Made by a program: the position numbers and the translations under genes
Notes under the pieces: model-generated
Databases searched by the model: none
Told to the model about the DNA's origin: nothing
The model's input: only the letters and a program-made list of their open reading frames with translations
NCBI RefSeq assembly: GCF_009649075.1
Contig: NZ_CP045737.1
Span: forward strand, 2,480,001-2,544,000
Direction: 5' to 3'
Source: Aeromicrobium yanjiei
Lineage (GTDB): Bacteria; Actinomycetota; Actinomycetes; Propionibacteriales; Nocardioidaceae
Length of the DNA stretch: 64,000 bases
In this document: positions 47,613 to 56,361 of the stretch, one piece after another
How positions within the stretch are numbered: the first letter of the stretch is position 1
How the letters are laid out: each line of letters opens with the position of its first letter

Positions 47613-47771
47613 CTACGCGCTGAGCTCACGGACGAAGGTGTCGAGCCGGTCCAGGGCGTCACGGATCCAGTCGTAGGCGTCGTTCACGGTGTCGGCGGCG
47701 CTCGCCGGCGAGTTCACCAGCTGATAGACGACGAACCCGACCACGAGCAGCAACAAGACCTTCTTCAGCAC
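47613..47771 (-). CDS. small membrane-anchored protein
   Basis: Unrecognised protein of 52 residues: a basic start and one membrane helix (VLKKVLLLLVVGFVVYQLVN) followed by an amphipathic acidic helix (DTVNDAYDWIRDALDRLDTF) and VRELSA. Codon usage matches neighbours and the hydrophobic-then-amphipathic layout is that of a real single-span protein. GTG 47771 is the only plausible start; no strong ribosome site. It lies between YbbN and meaB on the same strand. Confidence 0.6.
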   Translation of the reverse strand: MLKKVLLLLVVGFVVYQLVNSPASAADTVNDAYDWIRDALDRLDTFVRELSA

Positions 47772-47819
47772 GGGTCCATGGTGCCAAGGCCGTCCCAGCG
47801 ATCCCGACAGGCGCGCCGC

Positions 47820-48779
47820 TCAGAGACTCTCGACGAGGGTGTCCGCGGCAGCGAACGGGTCGGAGTCGCCCGCCAGCACCTGCTCGGCGAGGGTGTCGAG
47901 ACGCGCATCACCGGACAGGGAGAAGCGCGAGCGCACCTCGGTCAGCGCGAGCGCCTCGATCTCGCGGCGCGTGCGCGCGAGGCGCCTGCGGCGCAGCTCA
48001 CCGGACTCCTCGAGGTGCGCCCGGTGCGCGAGGATCTCGTCGACGACCTCAGCGACCCCCTCCCCCGTCGTCGCGGTGGTCAGCAGGATCGGCGGCTTCC
48101 AGGCACCGTCGCCCCGGTCCGTCATGGAGATCACCGACCGCAGCTCGCGACGGGTCGCGGCCGCGCCGTCGCGGTCGGCCTTGTTGACCACGAAGACGTC
48201 GCCGATCTCGAGGATCCCGGCCTTCGCAGCCTGGATGCCGTCTCCCATGCCGGGCGCCAGCAGCACGAGCGTGGTGTCGGCGAGGCCGGCGACCTCCACC
48301 TCCGACTGGCCCACGCCCACGGTCTCCACCAGCACGACGTCGCACCCCGCGGCGTCCAGCACCCGCAGCGCTTGCGGTGCCGTCGCGGAGAGCCCGCCGA
48401 GGTGACCGCGGCTGGCCATCGACCGGATGTAGACGCCCTCGTCGAGCGCATGGTCCTGCATGCGGACCCGGTCGCCCAGGAGCGCGCCGCCGGAGAACGG
48501 GGACGTGGGATCGACCGCGAGCACGCCCACCCGCTTGCCCTGGGCCCGCAGCGCGGCGACGAGGGCGGAGGTCGAGGTGGACTTGCCGACGCCGGGCGAG
48601 CCCGTGACTCCCACGATGTGCGCGCTGCCGACCCACGGCGACAGCGCAGCGCTGACCTCGCGCAGCGCCGGCGAGCGATCCTCCACCAAGGAGATCAGCC
48701 GCGCCACCGCCCGGGGCTGGCCGTCGCGTGCCTGCTGCACGAGATCGGCCACGGGCGTGGCACGGCTGCTCCCGGTCAC
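47820..48779 (-). CDS. meaB: MeaB-type GTPase, chaperone of B12-dependent acyl-CoA mutase
   Basis: G3E GTPase of 319 residues that loads and protects adenosylcobalamin on acyl-CoA mutases. Walker A is GSPGVGKST (residues 60-68); further motifs are VDPTSPFSGGALLGDRVRMQ, VETVGVGQSEVEVAGLADTT and the base-specificity NKAD in VFVVNKADRDGA. It follows the thiolase by 10 bases, so they form an operon. The matching mutase is probably MeaA at 58101-60089, 10 kb away. Confidence 0.96.
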   Translation of the reverse strand: MTGSSRATPVADLVQQARDGQPRAVARLISLVEDRSPALREVSAALSPWVGSAHIVGVTGSPGVGKSTSTSALVAALRAQGKRVGVLAVDPTSPFSGGALLGDRVRMQDHALDEGVYIRSMASRGHLGGLSATAPQALRVLDAAGCDVVLVETVGVGQSEVEVAGLADTTLVLLAPGMGDGIQAAKAGILEIGDVFVVNKADRDGAAATRRELRSVISMTDRGDGAWKPPILLTTATTGEGVAEVVDEILAHRAHLEESGELRRRRLARTRREIEALALTEVRSRFSLSGDARLDTLAEQVLAGDSDPFAAADTLVESL

Positions 48780-48789
48780 TGCGGAAGGA

Positions 48790-49980
48790 CTACTTCTTCG
48801 GGACGCGGATGATCAGCGCGTCGCCCTGGCCGCCTCCACCGCACAGACCGGCGGCGCCGATGCCTCCACCGCGACGACCCAGCTCGAGGGCGAGGTGCAG
48901 CACGAGCCGCGCGCCGCTGGCGCCGATCGGGTGGCCCAGCGCGATTGCGCCGCCGTTGACGTTGACCATGCTCTCGTCGACGCCCAGCTCGGAGGTCGAG
49001 GCGATGCCGACGGCGGCAAAGGCCTCGTTGATCTCGACCAGGTCCAGATCGGTGGGCGCGATGCCCTCCTTCTCGCACGCCTGGGCGATCGCCCGGGACG
49101 GCTGGCTCTGCAGGCTCGAGTCCGGACCGGCGACGACGCCGGCGGCGCCGATCTCGGCGATCCACGACAGACCGAGCTCCTCGGCCTTGGCCTTGCTCAT
49201 GACGACGACGGCCGCGGCACCGTCCGAGATCTGGCTGGCCGAGCCCGCGGTGATCGTGCCGTTCTTGTCGAATGCCGGACGCAGCTTGCCGAGCGACTCG
49301 GTCGTCGTGTCGCCACGGACGCCCTCGTCGGCCGAGATCACGATCGGGTCGCCCTTGCGGGTCGGGATCTCGACCGGGACGATCTCGTCGTCGAAGACGC
49401 CGTTCTTCTGCGCGAGGGCCGCCTTCTGGTGCGAGGCGGCGCTGAACGCGTCCTGCTCCTCGCGGGAGAACTTCTGCTTCTCGACGTTGATCTGCTCGGT
49501 CAGGCCGCCCATCGCCTGATCGGTCATCGCGTCCCACAGACCGTCCGCCGCCATGTGGTCGACGAGCTTGGTGTCTCCGTACTTGGTGCCCTCACGCGAG
49601 CCCAGCAGCATGTGCGGCGCCTGGGTCATCGACTCCTGGCCACCCGCGACGATGATCTCGTGCTCGCCCGCGCGGATGAGCTGATCGGCCATCGCGATCG
49701 CGTTGATGCCCGAGAGGCACACCTTGTTGATCGTGATCGCCGGGACGGTGAGCGGGATGCCGCCCTTGTGGGCCGCCTGCCGCGCCGGGACCTGGCCCGC
49801 GCCGGCCTGGAGCACCTGGCCCATGATCACGTAGTCGACCTGGTCGCCGCTCACGCCTGCCCGCTCGAGGGCGCCCTTGATCGCCAGTCCTCCGAGATCC
49901 GAGCCGGAGAGGGTCTTGAGACCGCCGAGGAGGCGGCCGATCGGGGTGCGGGCACCGGCGACGATGACGGACTGGGTCAT
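48790..49980 (-). CDS. acetyl-CoA C-acetyltransferase (thiolase)
   Basis: Type II thiolase of 396 residues that condenses two acetyl-CoA to acetoacetyl-CoA, or the reverse. Nucleophile Cys in [19 protein letters not shown], His in [16 protein letters not shown], and C-terminal Cys in [19 protein letters not shown] 49980 has AAGGAG eight bases ahead. In the ethylmalonyl-CoA scheme it makes the first C4 unit. It precedes meaB and diverges from the epimerase; a shared inverted repeat lies between the two start sites. Its M. tuberculosis relative FadA4 has the same neighbour. Confidence 0.97.
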   Translation of the reverse strand: MTQSVIVAGARTPIGRLLGGLKTLSGSDLGGLAIKGALERAGVSGDQVDYVIMGQVLQAGAGQVPARQAAHKGGIPLTVPAITINKVCLSGINAIAMADQLIRAGEHEIIVAGGQESMTQAPHMLLGSREGTKYGDTKLVDHMAADGLWDAMTDQAMGGLTEQINVEKQKFSREEQDAFSAASHQKAALAQKNGVFDDEIVPVEIPTRKGDPIVISADEGVRGDTTTESLGKLRPAFDKNGTITAGSASQISDGAAAVVVMSKAKAEELGLSWIAEIGAAGVVAGPDSSLQSQPSRAIAQACEKEGIAPTDLDLVEINEAFAAVGIASTSELGVDESMVNVNGGAIALGHPIGASGARLVLHLALELGRRGGGIGAAGLCGGGGQGDALIIRVPKK

Positions 49981-50027
49981 GGGAAGAGCTCCTTCGAAGG
50001 CAGTCTCTGAATAGACGGTGATCACAC

Positions 50028-50043
50028 TTTACGCACTGGTAAC
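50028..50043. promoter_or_regulatory. candidate acyl-CoA regulon operator between thiolase and epimerase
   Basis: TTTAC-GCACTG-GTAAC, nine of ten arm positions of GTTAC-N6-GTAAC. Towards the thiolase the reverse strand offers TAAAGT, and towards the epimerase the plus strand offers TAACCT, both fitting the TAnnnT -10 form, so one site could control both directions. Confidence 0.45.
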
Positions 50044-50110
50044 CTGCCGCGACCGGGATGTGCCATGGATCACCCCGCCCCGCCCCGGGGGTGTGCCCTA
50101 CCCTCGTGGC

Positions 50111-50560
50111 ATGACGACCCCGTTGGTTCCCGACCACCTGCTCCTGACCATCGACCACGTCGGCATCGCCGTGCCCGACCTCGATGACGCACTCGAGTTC
50201 TACGCCACGACGTTCGGCCTGCACTCGGTCCACGAGGAGATCAACGAGGAACAGGGCGTCCGCGAGGCGATGCTCGCGGTCGGTGACTCCGACACCCGCA
50301 TCCAGCTGCTCGCGCCGCTGAGCGAGGAGTCCACGATCGCCAAGTTCATCGCCCGCAACGGCCAGGGCATCCAGCAGCTGGCCTATCGCGTGGCCGACAT
50401 CGAGGCCGTGTCGGCGATCCTGCGCGAGCGCGGCGTCCGCCTGCTCTACGACGCGCCCAAGCGCGGCACCTCGGACAGCCGGGTCAACTTCGTCCACCCG
50501 AAGGACGCCGGCGGCGTCCTGGTCGAGCTGGTGCAGCCGGCCACGAGCGCGTCCCACTGA
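50111..50560 (+). CDS. mce: methylmalonyl/ethylmalonyl-CoA epimerase
   Basis: Vicinal-oxygen-chelate enzyme of 149 residues that swaps the 2R and 2S forms of methylmalonyl- or ethylmalonyl-CoA. Metal-binding His in IDHVGIAVPDLDDALEFY, Glu in VHEEINEEQGVREAML, and the second module with QGIQQLAYRVADIEAV and the final metal Glu in GGVLVELVQP. ATG 50111; no strong ribosome site. Placed between thiolase and Ccr, it can connect Ccr product (2S)-ethylmalonyl-CoA to the mutase, and also serves propionyl-CoA metabolism. Confidence 0.95.
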   Translation: MTTPLVPDHLLLTIDHVGIAVPDLDDALEFYATTFGLHSVHEEINEEQGVREAMLAVGDSDTRIQLLAPLSEESTIAKFIARNGQGIQQLAYRVADIEAVSAILRERGVRLLYDAPKRGTSDSRVNFVHPKDAGGVLVELVQPATSASH

Positions 50561-50571
50561 TCCCCTCCCCC

Positions 50572-50727
50572 GTCCGCTGACGCGCGGGTTGCGTCCGCTG
50601 ACGCGCGGGTTGCGTCCGCCGACGGGAGAGTCCCGGCACGGAACGTCCGCCGTCCTCCGCGTCAGATCGCTTTCCCGCCCGTTCTCAACCCGCGCGTCAG
50701 CGGACCGGAGTCTCCCCTCAGCGGACG
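50572..50727. repeat. 21-nt-period palindromic repeat between epimerase and ccr
   Basis: GTCCGCTGACGCGCGGGTT plus GC occurs twice head to tail (50572-50592, 50593-50613), then as a partial third copy at 50614. The exact inverse of the 19-base word lies at 50687-50705, and a second inverse part (CTCCCCTCAGCGGAC) at 50713-50727. It can fold into alternative hairpins and probably ends the epimerase transcript. The rest of the 312-bp gap holds the ccr promoter. Confidence 0.85.
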
Positions 50728-50826
50728 GAGGCAGCGGCCTGCGCCGCTGGGATGCCGGTCGTGTCAACTCCTCGACGAGTCGGACACTGAGTCTTGGATC
50801 ACAGGCTCGAACGGGTGACGCCTCAG

Positions 50827-50842
50827 GTTACGGCTCGGTAAC
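50827..50842. promoter_or_regulatory. candidate acyl-CoA regulon operator before ccr
   Basis: GTTAC-GGCTCG-GTAAC is a perfect inverted repeat ending 31 bases before the ccr start. Its right arm forms part of GGTAACAT, a plausible -10 (TAACAT), so a bound repressor would block RNA polymerase. It is the best match of four similar sites in this window. Confidence 0.5.
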
Positions 50843-50872
50843 ATCGCCGGAACCAACCTGGAGGTTCCACCC

Positions 50873-52210
50873 GTGCAGCAGATCCTCGATGCCATCCTCG
50901 CCGGCGACACCGCCCCCGAGGACTTCGCTTCCATCGCCCTTCCCGAGAGCTACAAGGCGGTCACCGTCCACAAGGACGACGTCGACATGTTCGAGGGCGT
51001 CGCCAGCCGCGACAAGGACCCGCGCAAGAGCCTGCACCTCGACGAGGTGCCCATCCCCGAGCTCGCTCCGGGCGAGGCTCTGGTGGCCGTCATGGCCAGC
51101 GCGATCAACTACAACACGGTGTGGACGTCGATCTTCGAGCCGGTCTCGACGTTCGGCTTCCTGGAGCGCTACGGGCGCCTGTCGGAGTACTCCAAGCGCC
51201 ATGACCTGCCGTACCACGTGGTCGGCTCGGACCTGGCCGGCGTCGTCCTGCGCACCGGACCCGGCGTCAACCTGTGGAAGCCGGGCCACGAGGTCGTCGC
51301 GCACTGCCTGTCGGTCGAGCTGGAGAGCCCCGACGGCCACGACGACACGATGATGGACCCGCAGCAGCGCATCTGGGGCTTCGAGACGAACTTCGGCGGC
51401 CTCGCGCACCTCGCGATCGTCAAGGCCAACCAGCTCATGCCCAAGCCCGACCACCTGTCGTGGGAGGAGGCCGCGAGCCCCGGCCTGGTCAACTCCACGG
51501 CGTACCGCCAGCTGGTGTCCAAGAACGGCGCCAACATGAAGCAGGGCGACGTCGTCCTCATCTGGGGCGCCTCGGGCGGCCTCGGCTCGTACGCGACGCA
51601 GATGGCACTCAACGGCGGAGCCATCCCGGTGTGCGTGGTGTCCTCCCCCGAGAAGGCCGACATCGTCCGGTCGCTGGGTGCCGAGCACGTCATCGACCGC
51701 TCGGCCGAGGGCTACACGTTCTGGAAGGACGAGCACAACCAGGACCCGAAGGAGTGGCAGCGCTTCGGCAAGAAGATCCGCGAGCTCACCGGCGGCGAGG
51801 ATCCTGACATCGTCTTCGAGCACCCGGGCCGCGAGACGTTCGGCGCCTCGGTCTACGTCGCTCGCAAGGGCGGCACGATCATCACCTGCGCGTCGACCTC
51901 GGGCTACATGCACCAGTACGACAACCGCTACCTCTGGATGAACCTCAAGAACATCAAGAGCTCGCACTTCGCCAACTACCGCGAGGCGTGGGAGGCGAAC
52001 CGGCTCATCGAGAAGGGCCTCATCCACCCGACCGTCTCGAAGGTCTACTCCCTCGAGGAGACCGGCCAGGCCGCGCTCGACGTGCACCAGAACAAGCACC
52101 AGGGCAAGGTCGGCGTGCTGTGCCTCTCCCCCGAGGAAGGACTGGGCGTCCGCAACGAGGAGAAGCGGGCCCTGCACATCGAGGGCATCAACCGTTTCCG
52201 CGGGGTCTGA
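50873..52210 (+). CDS. ccr: crotonyl-CoA carboxylase/reductase
   Basis: NADPH- and CO2-dependent enzyme of 445 residues that converts crotonyl-CoA to (2S)-ethylmalonyl-CoA, key step of the ethylmalonyl-CoA pathway and a source of polyketide extender units. The four CO2-pocket residues known from the Kitasatospora enzyme are present at the same numbers: Asn81 (INYNTVWTS), Phe170 and Glu171 (WGFETNFGG) and His365 (SSHFANYRE). The NADPH-binding motif is IWGASGGLGSYATQMAL. GTG 50873 has GGAGGT seven bases ahead. Preceded by a GTTAC-N6-GTAAC repeat and followed by a strong terminator. Confidence 0.98.
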   Translation: MQQILDAILAGDTAPEDFASIALPESYKAVTVHKDDVDMFEGVASRDKDPRKSLHLDEVPIPELAPGEALVAVMASAINYNTVWTSIFEPVSTFGFLERYGRLSEYSKRHDLPYHVVGSDLAGVVLRTGPGVNLWKPGHEVVAHCLSVELESPDGHDDTMMDPQQRIWGFETNFGGLAHLAIVKANQLMPKPDHLSWEEAASPGLVNSTAYRQLVSKNGANMKQGDVVLIWGASGGLGSYATQMALNGGAIPVCVVSSPEKADIVRSLGAEHVIDRSAEGYTFWKDEHNQDPKEWQRFGKKIRELTGGEDPDIVFEHPGRETFGASVYVARKGGTIITCASTSGYMHQYDNRYLWMNLKNIKSSHFANYREAWEANRLIEKGLIHPTVSKVYSLEETGQAALDVHQNKHQGKVGVLCLSPEEGLGVRNEEKRALHIEGINRFRGV

Positions 52211-52235
52211 GAGACCGCTAAGACCCTGCTCCGAC

Positions 52236-52269
52236 GCGGGGGCACGACCGCTCACGGTCGTGCCCCCGC
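52236..52269 (+). terminator. terminator after ccr
   Basis: GCGGGGGCACGACCG and CGGTCGTGCCCCCGC form a perfect 15-bp stem with loop CTCA, 26 bases after the ccr stop, followed by AGTTCTTC. Confidence 0.88.
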
Positions 52270-52330
52270 AGTTCTTCGGCGGGTAAGGTGGAGCACGTCA
52301 CCCGAACACCTGCCACGAATGGGATCATGC

Positions 52331-53521
52331 ATGTCCGACCAGCCCGGATTGTCCATCTTCGACGCAGCCGACCGGTCGGCCGACGCCTCGTTCCCGCTGG
52401 CGCGCCGCGGCGGGTATGACACCGATGCGGTGGACGCATGGGTCCGCACCCAGTCCGCCGAGCTGCACCGTGCAGCGGATGACCTGAGGGCACTGCAGGC
52501 CGAGAACGAGAGCTTGCGCGAGGCGGTCGACTCGCTCACCGCGCGCATCGAGGCGTTCGAGCGCCCCACCTACACCGGCCTGGGCAACCACGCCGCCCAG
52601 CTGCTCGGGCTGGCCGAGCAGGAGGCCGAGGTCGTCCGCAGCCGCGCCGTGCGCGACGCTGACGAGCTCGTCGCCAAGGCCGAGGAGGAGGCCACGCTGG
52701 TGCGGGTCGCGGCCGAGCACGAGGCCGAGCAGATGCGCGGTCAGGCCATCGTCGAGCTCGAGGACAAGCGCAAGCAGCTGCTCGAGGACGTCGAGGCGAT
52801 GCGCGCCGAGGCATCCGCGCAGGCCGACGACCTCCTCGCCCAGACGCAGCGCGAGGTGGCCCAGCTCAGGCTCGCCGCCGAGCAGGAGGCGCAGAACATG
52901 CGCCTCGGGGCGACCCGCGACGTCGAGCAGGCCCGCGCGGCCGCCGACCGCGAGGTGACCGAGGCCCGCCGCGTGCTGGCCGTGGAGAAGGAGCGTCTCG
53001 CCCGCGAGGCCGCCGAGAACCACGCCTCGGCCACCGACCAGACCGCCAAGCTGGTCCAGGACGCCGAGACCCGCGCGAGCGCTGCGGACGCCCGTGCCCG
53101 CGAGGCCATGGCGCAGGCGGCCAAGGCTCGTGAGGCCGCGACCGCCGAGGCCGCTCGCGTCATGGAGAACGCTCGCACCGAGGTGGCCCAGCTCATCGCG
53201 AGTGCGACCGCCGAGGCGCAGAAGATCCGGGTGACCGCGACCACCGAGGCGGACCGGCACACCCGCACGCTGCGGGCCGAGGTCGAGGACCTGCAGCGCC
53301 GGCGCGAGGGCATCCTGGCCCAGATGGGGCAGCTGCGCGACATCGTCTCGTCATTCGCCCCCACCTCGGTCGAGGTCACCCAGCCCGACGCGGTGGATGA
53401 GGACGACGCGGTGGACACCGACGAGGTCGAGGTCGCCGAGGCTGCCGAGACCGAGCCGGTCGATGCAGCCGCGGCCGCCCAGCCCGAGCCTGCCGTCCAG
53501 CAGCGCAAGGACGCCAGCTAG
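52331..53521 (+). CDS. DivIVA-like coiled-coil protein
   Basis: Cytoplasmic protein of 396 residues. A short N-terminal segment with FPLARRGGYDTDAVDAWV matches the DivIVA N-domain pattern (F-x-x-x-x-x-GY-x-x-x-x-V-D-x-F), here with Trp for the last aromatic. Two long coiled-coil blocks follow (about 38-75 and 90-345), rich in Ala and Glu, then an acidic, Pro/Ala-rich tail. Such proteins (DivIVA, FilP, Scy relatives) organise cell poles or cytoskeleton in actinobacteria. ATG 52331 is chosen; an upstream in-frame start four codons earlier is possible. Not obviously related to ccr. Confidence 0.8.
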   Translation: MSDQPGLSIFDAADRSADASFPLARRGGYDTDAVDAWVRTQSAELHRAADDLRALQAENESLREAVDSLTARIEAFERPTYTGLGNHAAQLLGLAEQEAEVVRSRAVRDADELVAKAEEEATLVRVAAEHEAEQMRGQAIVELEDKRKQLLEDVEAMRAEASAQADDLLAQTQREVAQLRLAAEQEAQNMRLGATRDVEQARAAADREVTEARRVLAVEKERLAREAAENHASATDQTAKLVQDAETRASAADARAREAMAQAAKAREAATAEAARVMENARTEVAQLIASATAEAQKIRVTATTEADRHTRTLRAEVEDLQRRREGILAQMGQLRDIVSSFAPTSVEVTQPDAVDEDDAVDTDEVEVAEAAETEPVDAAAAAQPEPAVQQRKDAS

Positions 53522-53542
53522 CACCGTCGCGCGGGCTGCGCC

Positions 53543-54337
53543 TCAGTCCGGCGGTGAGGGGCGCGGCTCGCTGAACGCAGCGACCGTCCGGTCGGCGTAC
53601 GCCATGGAGTCGGCGCGCTCCATCGGACCGTCCCACGTGCTCGGCAGGGGCACGGAGGCTCCGGGCGCGAGCTTGCGCACGATCTCGTCGAGGACCCGCT
53701 CGGAGTCGCCGACCCAGAGGTGCTTCGCGCCGTCCACGCCGATGACCTCGGCCTGCGGGATCGCGGCGAACCGCTCCCGCGCCTCGGGCGGCTGGAGGTA
53801 GTCGTCGTGCTCGGGGACGAGCGCCGTGACGGGGCGACCGGAGTCGGCCCACGCCTGCAGGTGCTCGGGCCGCGAGTAGCGCAACGGTGGCGAGAGCAGC
53901 ACGGCTCCCTCGACCGACGGCTCGAGGCCGTACATGAGCGCGAGGTCCGTGCCGAACGACCAGCCCACGACCCAGATGTGGGGCAGCTCGGCGAACTCCG
54001 CGTGCTCGACTGCCGCTGCGACGTCGAACCGCTCCCCCACGCCGTTGTCGAACGTCCCCTCGCTCGTGCCCTGGACGCTGGACGTGCCGCGGGTGTTGAA
54101 GCGCAGCACTGCGACGTCGGCGAGGGCCGGCAGGCGGTATGCAGCCTTGCGGAACAGGTGGCTGTCCATCATGCCGCCGTGCGTCGGCAGCGGGTGCAGG
54201 CAGATCATCGTGGCCACCGGGTCCCGGTCCAGCGGGAGCGCGAGCTCGCCGACCAGGGACAGGCCGTCGGCGGTCTCCAGCGTGATCGGCTCGCGTCGTG
54301 CCGGCAGCACGGAGTTGCCGCGGATTCTCTCGGTCAT
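53543..54337 (-). CDS. alpha/beta-hydrolase of the YfhR/alpha-beta_1 type
   Basis: Hydrolase of 264 residues. ATMICLHPLPTHGGMMDSHL carries the oxyanion region, IWVVGWSFGTDLALMYG the nucleophile elbow (GWSFG), TALVPEHDDYLQPPEARE the acid and VDGAKHLWVGDSERVL the catalytic histidine. No signal peptide. ATG 54337 is preferred over an upstream reading through the next gene. It lies 17 bases after the small zinc-ribbon-like gene, on the same strand. Substrate unknown. Confidence 0.87.
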   Translation of the reverse strand: MTERIRGNSVLPARREPITLETADGLSLVGELALPLDRDPVATMICLHPLPTHGGMMDSHLFRKAAYRLPALADVAVLRFNTRGTSSVQGTSEGTFDNGVGERFDVAAAVEHAEFAELPHIWVVGWSFGTDLALMYGLEPSVEGAVLLSPPLRYSRPEHLQAWADSGRPVTALVPEHDDYLQPPEARERFAAIPQAEVIGVDGAKHLWVGDSERVLDEIVRKLAPGASVPLPSTWDGPMERADSMAYADRTVAAFSEPRPSPPD

Positions 54338-54354
54338 GTCGTCCGTCCTCGGTG

Positions 54355-54621
54355 TCAGTGGCGCCGCGCCCAGCACGCGGTGTGCCAGTGGCGTCGTTCG
54401 TCGATCGCAGCCTCGCTCAGCAACGCCTTCTCGACCGGCCAGACCACCAGGTGGCCCAGGCCGCGGCCGATCAGCTGGGAGCACCCGGGACAGCGGTAGT
54501 CCTTCATGGACGAGCCACGGGTCGCGCGCACGTACCACTCGCCGTCAGCCTTGCGCTCACGCTGCTCGGGGGCGGCCCGCAGCGGCGGGGTCGACGGTCG
54601 GGCGACACGTCGACGGGGCAT
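54355..54621 (-). CDS. small actinobacterial protein with CxxC and HxxxC motifs
   Basis: Basic protein of 88 residues. KDYRCPGCSQLIGRGLGHLV and RRHWHTACWARRH together offer Cys-x2-Cys and His/Cys ligands, suggesting a zinc site. Homologues are widespread in actinobacteria and are often labelled ATP/GTP-binding protein, for which no nucleotide-binding motif is visible here. It probably forms an operon with the downstream hydrolase (17-base gap). Function unknown. Confidence 0.8.
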   Translation of the reverse strand: MPRRRVARPSTPPLRAAPEQRERKADGEWYVRATRGSSMKDYRCPGCSQLIGRGLGHLVVWPVEKALLSEAAIDERRHWHTACWARRH

Positions 54622-54663
54622 GGCTGCAGTCTACGGAGCGCGCCGAGGACGGTCCTCGGACCC

Positions 54664-55861
54664 TCAGTACGTGTGGAAGCCCGCACCGGTCTTGCGACCG
54701 AGCTTGCCCTCGGACACCAAGCGCTCCAACGTCGCCGCCGGCCGCCAGCCCGCGTGACCGAAGGTGTCGAGCAGCGAGCGCTGGATCGCGAGCGACACGT
54801 CGTTGCCGACCACGTCGAGCAGCTGGAACGGCCCCATCGGCAGCCCCGTCGCCTTGAGCGCCTCGTCGATCTCGTCCAACGGCGTGCCCTGCGCCTCGTG
54901 CAGCCTGATCGCGTCGTTGAGGTAGGGGAACAGCAGTGCGTTGACGATGAATCCGGCCCGGTCGCCGCACGACACCGGGTGCTTGCCGGTGGCGAGGCAC
55001 AGCGCCCGCACGGTCTCGTCCACCTCGACCGAGGTCTCGTCGGCCGTCACGACCTCGACGAGCTTCATGACCGCGGCGGGGTTGAAGAAGTGCATACCGA
55101 TGACGTCCTGCGGGCGCTGGGTGGCGGCGGCGCAGGCGTTGATCGACAGCGAGGAGGTCGTCGTGGCGAGGATCGCACCCGGCTTGGCGATGCGGTCCAG
55201 GTCGGCGAACAGCTCGAGCTTGATGTCCAGGTCCTCGGCGATGGCCTCGACGATGATGTCCGCGTCGGCCAGCGCGGAGCGGTCGGTTGCGCCGGTGAGG
55301 CGCGCGAGCACCGCTGTCTTGCCGTCCTCGTCGAGCTTGCCGCGGGAGACCGCCTTGTCCAGGCTCTTGGTGATCGCGGCGACGACGCCGGCGACCTTGT
55401 CCTCGCCGCGACCGACGAACGTCACGGCGTACCCCGCCTTGGCGAAGACCTCGACGATCCCCGACGCCATCCATGGTGCCGGTGCCGACGACCCCGACGC
55501 GCTCGATCGAGTGGCGCAGCTGCGGGGCGTCCGCGCCGGCGGCATCGACGGAGGCCGCGAACGTGCGGCCCTGCTCGGCGTTCGCGACGAGCACGGCGGC
55601 CGGCTGGTGGAGCTCGTCGCCGGTCTCGGCGTACAGCTTGTCCAGTCCCGTCACGACGGCCTGGGCGCCCCAGGCGTCCACCAGGGCCAGGGGCCCGATC
55701 GGGTAGCCACATCCGAAGCGCATCGCGGCGTCGATGTCGGGCGCCGTGGCGTAGCCGCTCTCGTACATCGTGGCCGCGTGGTTGAGGTACGGCAGCAAGA
55801 GCGCGCGTGCGATGTCGGCGGGTGCGTCACCGGCCGAGAGGCGATCGACGATTTCCTGCAT
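54664..55861 (-). pseudogene. 3-hydroxyacyl-CoA dehydrogenase, frameshifted by a 4-bp duplication
   Basis: NAD-dependent dehydrogenase for 3-hydroxybutyryl-CoA-type substrates. It starts at ATG 55861 with GAGGAG five bases ahead and reads an N-terminal 3HCDH domain (PYLNHAATMYESGYATAPDI, GCGYPIGPLALVDAWG), then RVGVVGTGTM, where the frame breaks. In the next frame the protein continues perfectly as ASGIVEVFAKAGYAVTFVGR through the NAD domain and the C-terminal 3HCDH domain (IGMHFFNPAAVMKLVEVV, GFIVNALLFPYLNDAI) to KTGAGFHTY. CCAT is duplicated at 55467-55474; removing one copy restores GTGTMASG and gives 397 residues. Real mutation or assembly error cannot be told apart. Confidence 0.9.
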
Positions 55862-55932
55862 GGCTACTCCTCAGTAATAAGACGGTCGTGACACACTAAC
55901 GGCTCACTGCAGCTGGCCAATATGGGAGAACG

Positions 55933-56361
55933 ATGAAACAACGTGTGACGATGGCCACAGCCGCGATCGGCCTCGCCCTGACGGCCCTGGCCGGATGCGG
56001 CTCGGACTCCGAGGGCACCAGTGACGGCCCCTCAGGCGGTGGCGAGGTGACGTCGCCCGCCGCGACGTCGACGCCCACCCCGGCGATCACGACCGAGGCC
56101 CCCTCGGTCGACCCCGAGGCCGACGGCGCCGCTGCCCTGCGCGGCGACTGGGAGATCCCCTCCGAGGACTACGTGCTGCACCTGATCGAGGACGGCACCT
56201 TCGTGCAGGACTACCAGGGCATCAAGGACTTCCGGACCGGCAAGTGGTCCGTCGAGGGCGACACGATCTCGCTCGTGGGCGATGACGGTGACACCGACAA
56301 GGGCACGATCAAGGGCGAGACCCTGGTGTTCACGCTCGGTACGGCCACGAGGGTGAAGTGA
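55933..56361 (+). CDS. small lipoprotein with beta-rich domain
   Basis: Exported protein of 142 residues with lipobox LAGC (Cys22) and a Thr/Pro/Ser linker ([17 protein letters not shown]). The C-terminal domain of about 75 residues has the strand pattern [20 protein letters not shown] then [17 protein letters not shown] and is probably a small beta barrel. GGGAG stands four bases before ATG. Its stop overlaps the nucS start (GTGA), an odd pairing of an envelope lipoprotein with a DNA repair enzyme; coupling may be accidental. Function unknown. Confidence 0.82.
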   Translation: MKQRVTMATAAIGLALTALAGCGSDSEGTSDGPSGGGEVTSPAATSTPTPAITTEAPSVDPEADGAAALRGDWEIPSEDYVLHLIEDGTFVQDYQGIKDFRTGKWSVEGDTISLVGDDGDTDKGTIKGETLVFTLGTATRVK

